Assembly (NCBI RefSeq): GCF_043641665.1
Contig: NC_092183.1
Location: 15,958,501-16,022,500 of the forward strand
From: Enoplosus armatus
Taxonomy: Eukaryota > Chordata > Actinopteri > Centrarchiformes > Enoplosidae
Reading direction: 5' to 3'
Length of the DNA stretch: 64,000 nucleotides
Shown: piece by piece, positions 11,821 through 22,440 of the stretch
Numbering within the stretch: the first letter of the stretch is position 1
Layout of the letters: every line of letters starts with the position of its first letter
Made by a program: the position numbers and the translations under genes
Notes under the pieces: generated by a model
Databases searched by the model: none
Told to the model about the DNA's origin: nothing
The model's input: the letters and a program-made list of their open reading frames with translations, nothing else

Positions 11821-12030
11821 GAATTAAACCAAGAAAGCCTGACACAGCAAAAGGTCACAAGTTCACGGCCTGTTCATCAGCGGAGCAAAAGAAGCTACAA
11901 TGCTGATGTCTGCTGCCTTCAGATCGATAAGCTCCATACACTTCGTGTATTTCACCTCAGCTCGACTGGAACTGCTCGGCCTTGACTTCCAAACCATTTC
12001 ACTGCACATACCATAAGTCCATATACTGAC

Positions 12031-12083
12031 CAATATTCCCCACGGGGACCGGCATCAAAAAGTATTCATTCGATTACTCCATT
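12031..12083 (+). mobile_element. Probable LINE 3' tail remnant
   Basis: AATATTCCCCACGGGGACC followed by an AAAAAGTATTCATTCGATTAC stretch resembles fish LINE 3' ends of the form CCCCACGGGG...AATAAAGTATT(CTGATT)n. Only the tail is visible. Confidence 0.4.
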
Positions 12084-13478
12084 GCTCTTAAAGTGATAAT
12101 AGATTTTTCTGGATATAAACACATTCAAGCAGTGATTTCTTGTAAACGTATACCTTTAACACTTAAGCCATGGGACTGCATTGTCATCCTCAAGGTTATA
12201 GCGGGCATTGAGAAGTAATTAAGATAAAGTTAATAGAAAGCAGTTATAGTTCAATAAGCCAGAGTTTAATTGAAATGACTAGGCCTGACTTTGACTTTTA
12301 ATGTTGAAAATAAAACATATAAACAGTAATTGAATTTCACTTTCAGCTATAGAAACGGATCAAATCGGTCAGTGGGTCATGCTTTGGGGGAAATAGCAAC
12401 AGAACCAACAGAGCGTGTCCTTACAATAGATGTGTGTACAGCTAACACTAAACACAAAGACACACTGTGCACAAAAAAGGATAAAACAGTTGCGAAACAA
12501 TGACCCTTATTTATGGTGAATATGTCTAATTCTAGGAAGTGCTTGAGTGATCTGATCTGAGCTGAGCTGTTGCTGGAGGCTGACAGCAATGCATTTAAGA
12601 CAGAGCCTCGCAAATTAGATCCACATCTGTGTGGACTCAGAAACCATGTGTGACATGACTTGTTTGTTTTGCCAGGATAGTAGAAGCAATGGTGTGAATA
12701 CAGTGTATGTGACAGTTTTGGGATCTAATCTGGAATTAGGATCATGCTTGGGTGATGAGTGGTGTGGTGGTGATGGTGAAACAGAATTTCATGCAAACAG
12801 AACGTAACATTAAAGCGCACTGACCTTTTAGCAAATGGACACGGACTTCAACACAGTAAACAAGTCAATAAAGGCGAGTGCTGAGCCGTACCGTGGTGAA
12901 TAGGAGGGATAGAGAAAAACATTAATACATTTCTAAAGGTTTTGCTCACTTTTATGATTTTTCTGTTTCACCTATCTATGTAGTATTAATATGTGTTAAT
13001 ACATGTACCTGTATGTATGTGGAGTATTTGTGTGCTTTCATGATTCCGAGGACATCAGTGATTGTGAATGTTTGCATGATTTCAGCCATTTCTGTTTGTG
13101 TGCGTGTGTCACATGATTCAAAAGGTGTCTGTGTATGTATGTGTTTGTCTCAACAACATGAAATTCATTTGTTTGCAGTGGAATCCACAGGGATTCATTA
13201 TGTGCTCCAGGACTCTGTTCTTCAAATGTCACTTAGCTAATTCAGATTAGCATGCTGTTAAATAATAAAAATAATCCTGTTCATTCCCACCTAGCTAATT
13301 TGGGTCTTTGAAAGCAGTTTGAGGATTGATTTGTTAATCTTGGATGAAGTTATCTTGAATAACTATTATTATTTTGAAATAAGGGCAAAATTAGTAGAGT
13401 TGAAACCACGATTATTGTTTATATGATTGGCTGCGTGCTGACCCCATGATTACAGGTAGGTTACATGAGGACAGCGTG

Positions 13479-13590
13479 TTGGGAACCCTCCCAGCATGCA
13501 CAGGGGCAATAGATTCACGAACATGAGTCTCCTTTTATGCGTTTCTGCATTGTTACGGGGGTCATTGCGAGTGATGGTGAGGGTTCCCAA
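13479..13590. repeat. 12-bp perfect inverted repeat
   Basis: TTGGGAACCCTC at 13479-13490 and GAGGGTTCCCAA at 13579-13590 are exact reverse complements whose starts lie 100 bp apart. Beyond the arms GCATGCAC and GTGCA also pair loosely. It could be chance or the remains of a small transposon. Confidence 0.5.
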
Positions 13591-14079
13591 TGGATGTGCA
13601 GGAGACTTTTGAGTGATAATCATAAGTCTGCTATGAGAGTGACACCTTATTAAAATCTCTTAAGAAGCAGCTTTAATGTTCAAATGACAAAGTCCCATTT
13701 TAATGTCAAATTAAATGCCATGTGTTCTGGCTTCACTGGTCTTTTAACAGTCAGAATCTTTTAGTTGAATTTATTTCGTTTAGCTCACAGTGTCTCAAAA
13801 GTTAATTTGGTTTGGTTCTTTTTTGTTTCCAAACCTTTATTTACTTTTAATTTATATTTACACATGTATAAGTATAGGCAACCCTTCATTATGAAAATTG
13901 TATTGTGACTACACCATCAGATCATAGTGATTTTACAACAACCTTACCTGCATGTTGTCTTCTAAAATCATAATCATATAAATACTATTTCATTATAAAT
14001 GAAAGAAAGCAGGTCATTTATATTTCAAATTACATTATTTAATGTATGGGTTTCATCGTAAAACCTCTTGGTCATGATC

Positions 14080-14230
14080 CAACTGTCAATAAGCCTGTAC
14101 TTCCACTTGGGTGCGATTCCAGCCCAGGCCCTTTGCTGCATGTCACCCCCTCTCTCTCTCTCTCTCTCTGCTCAAGCTGTCACTATCCGATAAAGGCAAA
14201 ACAATGCCAGAAAAAATATCTTTAAAAAGA
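14080..14230 (+). mobile_element. tRNA-derived SINE, 3' part
   Basis: GTGCGATTCCA (14111-14121) resembles a degenerate B box. It is followed by CCCTTTGCTGCATGTCACC, a (CT)n tract (14150-14169), CTATCCGATAAAGGCAAAA and an A-rich end AAAAAATATCTTTAAAAAGA. This order (B box, TTTGCTGCATGTC, CT tract, ATAAAGGCAAAA, A-rich tail) is that of a SINE I recognise from percomorph fish. The A box region is not clear, so it is probably 5' truncated or diverged. Confidence 0.7.
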
Positions 14231-15654
14231 ACTTCAATATTGAGTTGTCTTTTTCTTCTTCAGAAAAAGTTTGTAAGATTTTAGACTTGGGACTGTGGTT
14301 GATTAAGTCCCCCTTTTTTTCACACAACACGTATTAGATGTCAACAAGCACCGAAACCAATGCCAAGAAATGCAGACAATGATTTTTTTTGTCCCAAGCG
14401 CGTTTTTTTATGTTTGGAAGCACATTTGCTCACTTGGGTGTCTGCTCATAGATACTGAGCCAATGTAGATGAACGTCTGTTTTCAAATGGTTCAGTATGT
14501 TCACACTAAAATATTCATCAAAAGAATGAGCTGTGAATTGACCCATCACGATTTCAGAAATACTTTACCTGCATGACAAAGTTGAGTTGTGCTGACAGAC
14601 AGTATGTTAGTGTGAATGTGCCCTCCATAAACTGTGTTTGGCCAGTGAGCAGTGTTGCATACAGTACCCAGGGAGTATTTTGGCAGGGCTTGAAAAGAAT
14701 GGTTGAGACAGGCGGAGAGCACTAAGCTGCCTCCCAGTGCTGCTGCCCTTGATGCTGTGTGGAGTGAAGAGCACAGAAGAGCAGCACATGTCACCCAGGG
14801 CAGGAAGTGAAGGCAGGAGAAATGCAGGTTACATGCTTCATTAACCAATATACAACTTAGGGCCCCTGACACTTGGCTGCCAGGTGAATTAGTTGTGGAT
14901 GACAAGAGAGGGAGGAAGTGGGTGAAGAACACGAGGAGGGCTTGTGGAGAGGATGCGCCTCTTTAATTAATTTCCATTGACAACAAAGTAATCTAATACA
15001 GTTTCATGGTGTGATGTAAAAAAAAAAAAAAAAAAAAAAAGTGGAGCATTTTTTTTAAATAGCTAGTCAAGTAAATGAGGCTGCTACTGATGGGTTTGTT
15101 AATTTGAATCTTTAGAAAGATTAACATTCATTCCTTTTTGTCTCTTTATCATGACACGTATTTAATTAATTCTCACATTCATTACAGTTTGCCTTAGTTG
15201 ACTATGCATATTACTCTGTATATTAGTGCTGAAAAGATTAGTTGATGACTATGACCATGTTTCTGACTCTCAAATATGAGGATTTGTTGTTTGTTGTCTG
15301 TTAATATCATTGTAAATGGAATACTTTTGGGTTTTGGACTGTTGGTCTAAAGTATCACATTGGGCTCTGGGAACATGTAATGGATATTTTTTAATACTGT
15401 GTCACATTTTAAAGACTTTGATTTGTCGAATATTCCAAAAAATAATAAATAGATCAGATGATAATGAAAATGATCATTAGTTGCAGCCCTCCTGTATATT
15501 GATATGGCCACCAATTATTCTGATTGAAAATTCTGTGTTTGCCTTCCTGGAGTCTTAACTTATTTTCGGTGACTCTTTCCTGTATGTGGGCATTGAGGAG
15601 GCTTTGAGCCTTTAACTGTATTTAGGAGACAAATAATTAACTTTTTATATACAG
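14231..15654. other. Gene-free sequence
   Basis: No gene recognised. A 128-codon open stretch on the minus strand (14546-14932) has no family resemblance, and a different minus-strand frame is open across the same region, which argues for a locally stop-poor patch rather than a gene. Confidence 0.55.
15018..15040 (+). repeat. Poly(A), about 23 nt
   Basis: Long uninterrupted A run. No retrotransposon body is recognisable upstream. Confidence 0.9.
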
Positions 15655-15850
15655 AGGTGGCAAACAAGGCACATTAAACCGCAGCCTTCAGCCTCTCTAC
15701 AAATGCTGAATGCTTCTGCGGATTTGATTAACTTTGTGGAGTTTTGTTTACCCCTCACAGACATGTCTTCCCTGTTCAGTGCCACCGTTAAATCCAATCT
15801 TAAGACCCATGTTTTTACCACTGTCTTTGACCCCATGTACACTCGCCTTG
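15655..15850 (+). mobile_element. L2-type LINE, end of reverse transcriptase ORF
   Basis: The open frame reads LPLTDMSSLFSATVKSNLKT then HVFTTVFDPMYTRLG, the C-terminal signature F(K)S.LKTHLF of L2-type LINE ORF2. It corresponds to the same point of the element as 11530-11590. It is the 5' piece of a copy whose 3' tail appears at 16305-16425, separated by about 450 bp. Confidence 0.6.
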
Positions 15851-16304
15851 GGCGGATTGGATGGCTATCTCAAAAGAAGAAGACGCATTTGAGACAGATT
15901 GAAATCTGATTGTTCAAACTACCTCAGGAGGTGGTTTGAGATGCACTCTAGACAGAAGTTGAAAATGTCTAAATACATATGTCTCATGTCTCACCAAGAC
16001 TCCTCCCACTTTAACTATTTCAGTGGGCTGTTTGTGGAAGTAGCCTCTGTCACATGTAATAATGGAGGCTAAAGTTACCAACAAAATTACACTGAAATCA
16101 GCAGTCATCCTCCCTGTCTAATTAAAGCAACAGGTAAAAATGGCTCCAGCGATTTCAACACATCCGATCATACAGAAGGCACACTGAGCTGTGGCAGTGT
16201 TTATTAAATCTCATCCGAATCACATCGAACTCTTGAAATGAAAAGTGTACATGGGGTCTTTCAGTCTCCACAATTATTATCTTGACTACATGGTTGCTCT
16301 TATT
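15851..16304. other. Unassigned segment between two LINE pieces
   Basis: An L2 3' UTR is normally a few hundred bases, so part of this may be genuine UTR. The stretch 15905-16200 (around CTCAGGAGGTGGTTTGAGATG) does not resemble the UTR of the other copy at 11590-11820. It may be a later insertion, but I could not find terminal repeats or a target duplication. Confidence 0.35.
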
Positions 16305-16425
16305 TCATTTTGTGTATTGCACTTATCTCATTACTTATTTATCAAATTATTTTACTTAACCGTAAATTTCTCTGTAAAGCGCTTTGGTCAACATTTGTTT
16401 TGTTTTTAATAAATCGACTTGACGA
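16305..16425 (+). mobile_element. L2-type LINE 3' end
   Basis: GTGTATTGCACTTATCTCATT, AAAGCGCTTTGGTCAACATT and a final TTTTAATAAATCGACTTGACG match the tail of the 11820 copy (GCACTTTGGTCAAC...ACTTGACTTGA). Same orientation as the piece at 15655-15850. Confidence 0.7.
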
Positions 16426-17779
16426 GTAACTTCTCTAGCTGCAGTGCACTCTTGTCATGCATCTCGTGTTAGCATGTTATCATTATCTTAAATTATGCAA
16501 CACAGTATAAAACAATACTCTGCTGCTGGAATTGAATTGGGAGCATCATTTTTATTTTGAGTTAAATTCATTGCCCACTCTGTTTAAAAGTCCACCTTTA
16601 CACAGCTCTTCAAATTCAGCAACTAGAAAGTAAATTTCACACTCTAAAATTAATTTCTGAACAACAGAAATGATCCATGAAGCGTTGGGATTAAAAGTGG
16701 CTTGGGGTCTCTCTATTTTGAGTCTCACTGGGGATATATGCGCTGTAGACTTTTTTTTCTCTGTGCTGGAGTTGACTTGACTTTGTACAGCTAGCCTAAA
16801 ATACACCCATGAGCTGACAGATGTTAGCAGATAGCAGTGGGGGATATCTATAATTCCCTGTCTGTCGCTAAGTGTGATTGAAGACCGTGCCATAGTACAG
16901 TTCATGGAGGCCTTCTTTAAAAATGTATTTTGGAGGACACTGTGAGAACTTATTTTTCTGTCTTATTTCACTGTATTTCACAAAAATTGGATAATTGAGC
17001 TCCTCACAACTGTACACTGCAGAAACAAAAGTGTGCACTCTGTTAAAGACTGATTCTCATGAGGACATTGTAGTGGTTAGAAACGATGCTATTGGTCAAA
17101 TGGATGTTTCATTTATATTTGCATTTATACTTCTTAGTATTTCAGTTAGAGATGTTGATTTAGTAGGCTTACAACATAAATCAGGTGTAGATGTACGATG
17201 CACACACAAACACACAAGCATGCACAGTGAGAAATGGGTGTCCCGGGGCTGGGTAAGGCCAAGTAAGCATCTTGGCATGGAGAGTGCTGGCCCGGTCTGA
17301 ATACGAGAGTTTTGCTCGAGATATCCGTCTTTATAAAATATACACTTATTTTGACCTTGGTGCGGATACACTGATAAGTCCGAGAAGGGCTACTGAGAAG
17401 TTAGGGAGAAAAATACAACCATGCCTTTGCTCCTTCTATTCATAAATTTCTCACAATGCGAGGCGAGGGACATCAATTATTTACCCCTCCAGACAAGGCC
17501 AGTGATAGAGGGAGAAGGGAGGATGGAAGGGAAGGACAGAGGGAGAAAAAGAGAGGGAAGGAGAAAGAGAGAGTATAGAGATATATAGAGAGTTTATAGA
17601 GTATTACAAGGGGTCAATTTGTATCACTGAGTGGGAACATTTACTAAAAGAGCTATTACTGAAATAAGAGCTCAGTGTAAGTTATGGCAGAGGCAAAATG
17701 TTACAGTAACACAACAATTTGATTAAAATATATAAAAAGTGGTAGTAATTTGACCTGTTTTTATAGTATAAACATATGT
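16426..17779. other. Gene-free sequence
   Basis: No gene recognised. Open frames around 16552-17371 overlap on both strands and resemble nothing known to me. A purine tract at 17507-17591 is listed separately. Confidence 0.55.
17507..17591 (+). repeat. Purine-rich tract (GGA/GA)n
   Basis: About 85 bases almost all A or G, ending in a short AT/AG tail. Confidence 0.85.
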
Positions 17780-18200
17780 AGAATCAATTGCCTGTATTTA
17801 ATCAGGACATTCTTTTTTTAGTTAATTCTTCCAGAGAAACAAATTGCATAACAGCTTTCTGCAGGGGTTGCTGGTTTCCCCGTCGGCTTTTAGTCACAGC
17901 TTTTCTTTCCTGAGGTCTTGAATCATGTAATTTCTCCCCTGCTGTAAATATAAAGAGCCTCTAGGAGGTTAATTGGATTGTATTCACGAGCATCAAATTA
18001 GTTTTTTTTATATTCCACCCAACTTATCGTATTTCACACAACTATTTATCAAGTGTGAAAGTCATTCAGGCACAAGGTCTGAACTAATATTGGCAATTAA
18101 GTGTTTACAATTGTTAATTAAGCACATGATTACATTTTAAGTGACTTATTGTGAATGGAAGGGCAATACAAAATGTTTCACACACACTCTTAAGTCAACA
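17780..18200. other. Block resembling a conserved non-coding element
   Basis: Repeat-free, stop-dense sequence with GGTTAATTGGATTG (17967-17980), GCATCAAATTAG and a cluster around 18092-18145 containing GGCAATTAAG, ACAATTGTTAATTAAGC and ATGATTACAT. Dense homeodomain/SOX-like core sites in unique DNA are typical of developmental enhancers, but conservation cannot be tested here. Confidence 0.2.
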
Positions 18201-19795
18201 CCTGTCGTGTTTTTGAGTCAGTTATATTTCACTGACGTATTATAAAACAATCATTTTTCTACAAAGTACTGAACATTTCTGCTGCACAGAACATACAAGC
18301 AGATGACTGTGAACGTATCTCCAGTTTTTTAGGGCTTTCAGATAAATGTAAAGCCTCAACTTTGGTTGTTTGCCAGAGGACACAAATGGTAAATTATGAA
18401 CAGTTCAGTCTCGCTCTAATCCTATTTTAGCAGCCAATCCTGCTGACTTTCCAAATTGGTGTCAGCCTGCACCTGTTGGCACTGCTTAAGCACACTTGGT
18501 GGGTGTGATCCACCTCGTTGCTTTTGATTAAGGTCCTTAGGTTAAGAAAATGTCATTTGCACCCCACAAGGTGGCTCGTGGGGCACCATTTCAACAATTA
18601 ACTCTCACTGTGCTTATGACATTGACAAAATACCCACCAACCAGACTAAGAACTCCAAGCCCATTTGGAATGGAAATGTGCTCCCTCCTCATCTGTTAGA
18701 GAGAAAAATTACTCCTTGTTGGCAGGATGGGGTAGCGTTTCTTTTCTCCCCTTTTCTTCATTCCCCATGGAGCAAGGTCTTTGAAAAATTGGGTTATGTG
18801 ACAGAATCAATAATTCCCCGGGAAATCTTGGTTTCTCAGACGGCTCATGAGGCCAGACCTGGCCTCTAGTAGGTGGCTCTGAGGAGGAAGTTCAGCAGAG
18901 ATGTTGTGGTTAATATGACATTACCTACAGTAAGTGCGGGTACTGTAATTCACCTATAAGGCTGCCTGTTGATTGATGTCTCTCATCTTCCCCTTGGACA
19001 TCATTAATTTCATGTAGGAAAGTGAAATTGCTACAGTCGCTGGAAAGAATGACATGAAAGGCTGCACAAAGCAGCACAGTATCTGACTGTATATCAAACA
19101 GTGTGAAAATGGGAAGAAATAATGTGCCTGTTTTGAATGGTTATGAGAGATGTTATCATGCTTCTCCTAACTCATGGCGATTTCTCCAATTTCCCCTCTG
19201 TCTATATTTCATCATATTACCAACCCAGCCGTCTTTTCCAGCACCATATATGGTGATAAGGCAGTGACATTTTTATTGCCAGGATTAGATAGGTCACATG
19301 CATATAAACCTGGCTGAGATCTCAGTATTCATCCTGCATTTGTCATCTACTGGTTCTTCTTACTCCTCTTCAAGTGACGTACTGTACTCACACTGACACA
19401 CCTAATCAGTCTTATATCATTACACCATGTCAAGTAGAACTGAGCAGAGGATCCAAATCACACCTAAGTTACAGCTTAAACTGCAGCGTTGATAAAATTA
19501 ATGCATTTTTATTTTTTTCACTGCTAGATGTCTTGGCTTACACAAAGACCCTGAGGCCTGTATCAGACTGCACAGCTCTTAACGGCCTTGGAGGCAAAAA
19601 TAGATGCAACAATGAAAAAGAGAAAGTCTGAAGAGAAAGCAAAGTAAGAGAACCTGTATTTCCAGTATTTTTCACATATTGACCCTACATTGTTTTAAGG
19701 TTCTTGAGTGCAGACGTTTTGATGAATCCTCACAGTACTTCAAATCAAAATCTATAACACCCATTGAATCTATTTTGTTGTTCTAAGACTCAATT
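18201..19795. other. Gene-free sequence
   Basis: No gene, microsatellite or recognised transposon. The stretch 18460-18600 is somewhat GC-richer than its surroundings. Confidence 0.55.
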
Positions 19796-20060
19796 TCAGT
19801 TCAATTTCAATTTAACAGGCTTTGTTGGCATGACATTTGACATGCGTTGCCAAAGCACATTTACTATTATGAAAGACAATGTTAAGGAATGAAATGAACA
19901 TAAACACTGTGAATAACAATATTAGTTCATAGAATAAAATAGATAATGAAACTTAAATAAAATAATATATGTAAGTAATATAAGTAATCAAGTTAGAATT
20001 AGTACAATTTCAATGTGACTTTAACAATGCAAGCCAAACAAAAATAATGCAAGTGTTAAT
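19796..20060 (+). repeat. Interspersed repeat (TTTGTTGGCATGACA type)
   Basis: It begins TTCAGTTCAATTTCAATTTA and continues GGCTTTGTTGGCATGACA...GTTGCCAAAGCAC, a pattern I recognise from dispersed fish repeats of the form CTTTATTGGCATGAC...TTGCCAAAGCA. The A-rich, ATAAAA/AATATTAG-rich remainder fits the same family. The right boundary is uncertain. Confidence 0.5.
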
Positions 20061-20149
20061 CTACTGACAACGAAATAAAGAGATGTTAGTGGGGATACCA
20101 CAATAATACACTGGACACACAATCACACCTTTTGATTTATTTCCCTTCC

Positions 20150-20720
20150 ATTCTAATGCCTCTCTTTGTAATTCATCTTCATGCTCTGTGCTCACAATCC
20201 CCTTCCAGACGCGAAATCACCTCTCTCACCTCTCTCGTATTGCACTAAATTCAAATGCCAATCCCAGTGTTGGGGCATTCCCAACCGGCCTCCACAGTAA
20301 CAAAACGCCACTATATATTCTGCCCCACTCTCTTCTCCCCTGTCCTCCTCTGGTCCTGTCGACTGTTGACCCCCCTCACCGCCACCCACTTCACATATCT
20401 CTCTCTCTCTCTCTCTCTCATTGCCAGGAATCCTGAGGAGAGTGGATTTTTCTTTTTTCCCTCACAGGCACTCTTCTGTCCCTGGACCTGTTATTCCCCC
20501 TCCTGCCGGCAGCCTTGCTAACAGATTGCCAATAAGCTCGGTGGCAGGCCCCGCCAATGTGTCCCTCCTCCATCCCCCCTAAATGGCCTCTCTCTGGGGA
20601 GGGAGCTCCTGCCTGTCACTGATCCGACTACCCTTATAACCCTCTCCCATCCTTGTTCCCTCCTCCTCTTTTCCCTTTCCTGTCACACCATCCACCTCCT
20701 GTTCCATCACAGGTTGCAGG
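20150..20720. other. Pyrimidine- and GC-rich patch
   Basis: Clearly richer in C and T than its surroundings. It contains (CT)n at 20399-20419, a splice-acceptor-like TCTCATTGCCAG at 20417-20428 and another, CCCTCACAG, at 20460-20468. The segment AACAGATTGCCAATAAGCTC near 20520 looks unique and unlike a simple repeat. No downstream donor frames a convincing exon. Confidence 0.4.
20399..20419 (+). repeat. (CT)n microsatellite
   Basis: About ten CT units. Confidence 0.9.
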
Positions 20721-21504
20721 TGTGCCTCTCGCTAGCATACAAACACATGGATGCATGCCTGACTGCACACATGGATGGACACATACACAAAAATAAAAAG
20801 GTACACAAAATCTTATACACATGCACTCACACATACTTAAGTATTTATGTCTCCTGCTTTGTCTCTCTTTAACCCACACCTCCTTTTTGTTCTTTCCTGC
20901 CCTTTTAATATCATTTTCTCACTCATATATTTCTGATTGATAATCTGCCGGCAGCCATGCAGGATGAAGTGTCAGGGATGACAGTGACAAACAAAACAAT
21001 GAGGGAAAGTTCATTTACTTGGCTTGGCTGAAATTGAAATTGACCGTTTGCTAAACCCCACCCCTGAATGTCCAATCATAGCTTAGCAACCATAACTAGG
21101 CAAAGCAGGCCTGTCAAGCATTGGATTTCAATATATGCTGATAAGCATACTATTGTTAACATATGAACATTAAACCATAAATCTAACCACTGTGCTGCTT
21201 GTCCAAATATGTTTTTCTATAGCGCCCAAATCATCCAAGGATTGTGTTAGAACAAATAAGAATTTAATTACATTAATTTGTTATAATATATTATTATGTA
21301 TATATTACTAGGGCTAACTAGCTATCCTGCAATACAATGCAATGCTGTTCCTTTGTTTCCATGTCTTCTACACGGATCATTAGCTCGTAAGCATGCTGAC
21401 TTTTTCCCAAGGACATTTAGCTTTAGCCTCAGTTTAGCATTATATCATGTATGTAGAAAATATTAAAAAGTTGGAGACAGAGTTTTCAACAATCTACCTA
21501 TGGA
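20721..21504. other. Gene-free sequence
   Basis: No gene recognised. CA-rich low-complexity sequence lies around 20730-20840, and an AT-rich stretch with several GCTAAC/GCTAGC-like motifs begins near 21300. Confidence 0.5.
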
Positions 21505-21715
21505 GCCATTCCCAGCTGACATTGGGCGAGAGGAAGTGTACACCCTGGACAGGTCGCCAGTCAATCACAGGGCTGAGAAATAGAGACAATCATTCACACT
21601 AACATTCCCACCTATGCGTCGCTAATTAGCCCCACCTGCATGTCTGTGGGAGAACATGCAAACTCCACACTGAAAGGCCCCAGCCAGTCTGCAGGTTCAA
21701 ACCCAGAACCTTCTT
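21505..21715 (+). repeat. Widespread fish repeat (GACAGGTCGCCAGTC type)
   Basis: The order GAGCCATTCCCAGCTGACAT, GGCGAGAGGAAGTG, TACACCCTGGACAGGTCGCC, CATTCACACT, CTGCATGTCTGTGGGAGAAC, ATGCAAACTCCACAC and AAACCCAGAACCTTCTTGCT follows a dispersed repeat very common in teleosts. The usual copy has an extra stretch (GGAGGAAACCGGAGTACC-like) between TGTGGG and AGAACATG that is deleted here. Its class is not assigned. Confidence 0.8.
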
Positions 21716-21756
21716 GCTCAGTTTTCAACTAACTTTATCATTTGCTCAAGCTAGCT

Positions 21757-21825
21757 AGCTCAAATCTGCTAGCTGATCAAATCTGCTAGCTGATCAAATC
21801 TGCTAGCTGATCAAATCTGCTAGCG
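21757..21825 (+). repeat. 17-bp tandem repeat, about four units
   Basis: Unit GATCAAATCTGCTAGCT occurs at 21775-21791, 21792-21808 and 21809-21825 (last base changed to G), preceded by a partial unit from 21757. Units are virtually identical and abut directly, so this is a recent tandem expansion, not a spaced array. Confidence 0.95.
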
Positions 21826-22440
21826 ACAGTGGTCATTTCAGTCGACAAAATCCTGACATGGTCGCCAGCTGGAAATGTGAAGCCTGCTTTGTTTACTTCT
21901 GTGTGAAACATTTACTGTGAACTTCAAGTGGTATATCTGCCACATTATCACTGTAAACTGCATATGTGCCAAGCTAGCATGGAAAGCTTGTTATATGTAG
22001 CAACAGTAACTAAGGGGGAAGGGGTTTAGTGAGCGATCAATTACAGTGATACTGCTGAACTACTGGACAAGTATTACAGAAAAACCACAGGGAACTCAGC
22101 AATTGGTGATTATTATATAATTGATTTGTAATTCATTTTGTTTTCTATTAACTAAAATAAGTAGAAAGTGATATTTTCCTTACGTCCTTATGTGTATATA
22201 TCCTTATAGATTAAACAATCTCTGGCTTTGGCGCCTCCCAGTGGTGGTATCAAATAAAACACTGTCACACACTGCAGTGGACCCAAATCAGACCCAGGAA
22301 CACTGAAAGAATGAATGAGCTGAAAGCAACACACAGACTTGATGAATTTTCTACAAACAAAAACAAAAACATATGCCATCAGAATAATTTGATGTGTTGT
22401 AAAGTTAGACCTCGCCACTTCTATGTTGTAAATCCTACCA
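21826..22440. other. Probable repeat-derived sequence
   Basis: Phrases such as AGTAACTAAGGGGGAAGGGG, CAATTACAGTGATACTGCTG and ACTTCTATGTTGTAAATCCT look like pieces of dispersed fish repeats from memory, and the block is continuous with the repeat-rich 21505-21825. I cannot assign family limits. Confidence 0.3.

Larger units (their letters stand above)
11821..14079. other. Gene-free sequence
   Basis: No gene recognised. It holds a LINE-type tail (12031-12083) and an inverted repeat (13479-13590). GT-rich stretches around 12960-13150 are low complexity. Confidence 0.5.

Noticed and set aside
14546..14932. 128-codon minus-strand frame
   Set aside because: A second minus-strand frame is open across the same bases, no family is recognised, and no splice signals frame it.
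20399..20470. Exon after TCTCATTGCCAG or CCCTCACAG
   Set aside because: No convincing 5' splice site follows, and the pyrimidine tract is explained by a (CT)n microsatellite in a C/T-rich patch.
21757..21825. CRISPR-like repeat array
   Set aside because: Units abut with no spacers, and the window is vertebrate DNA.
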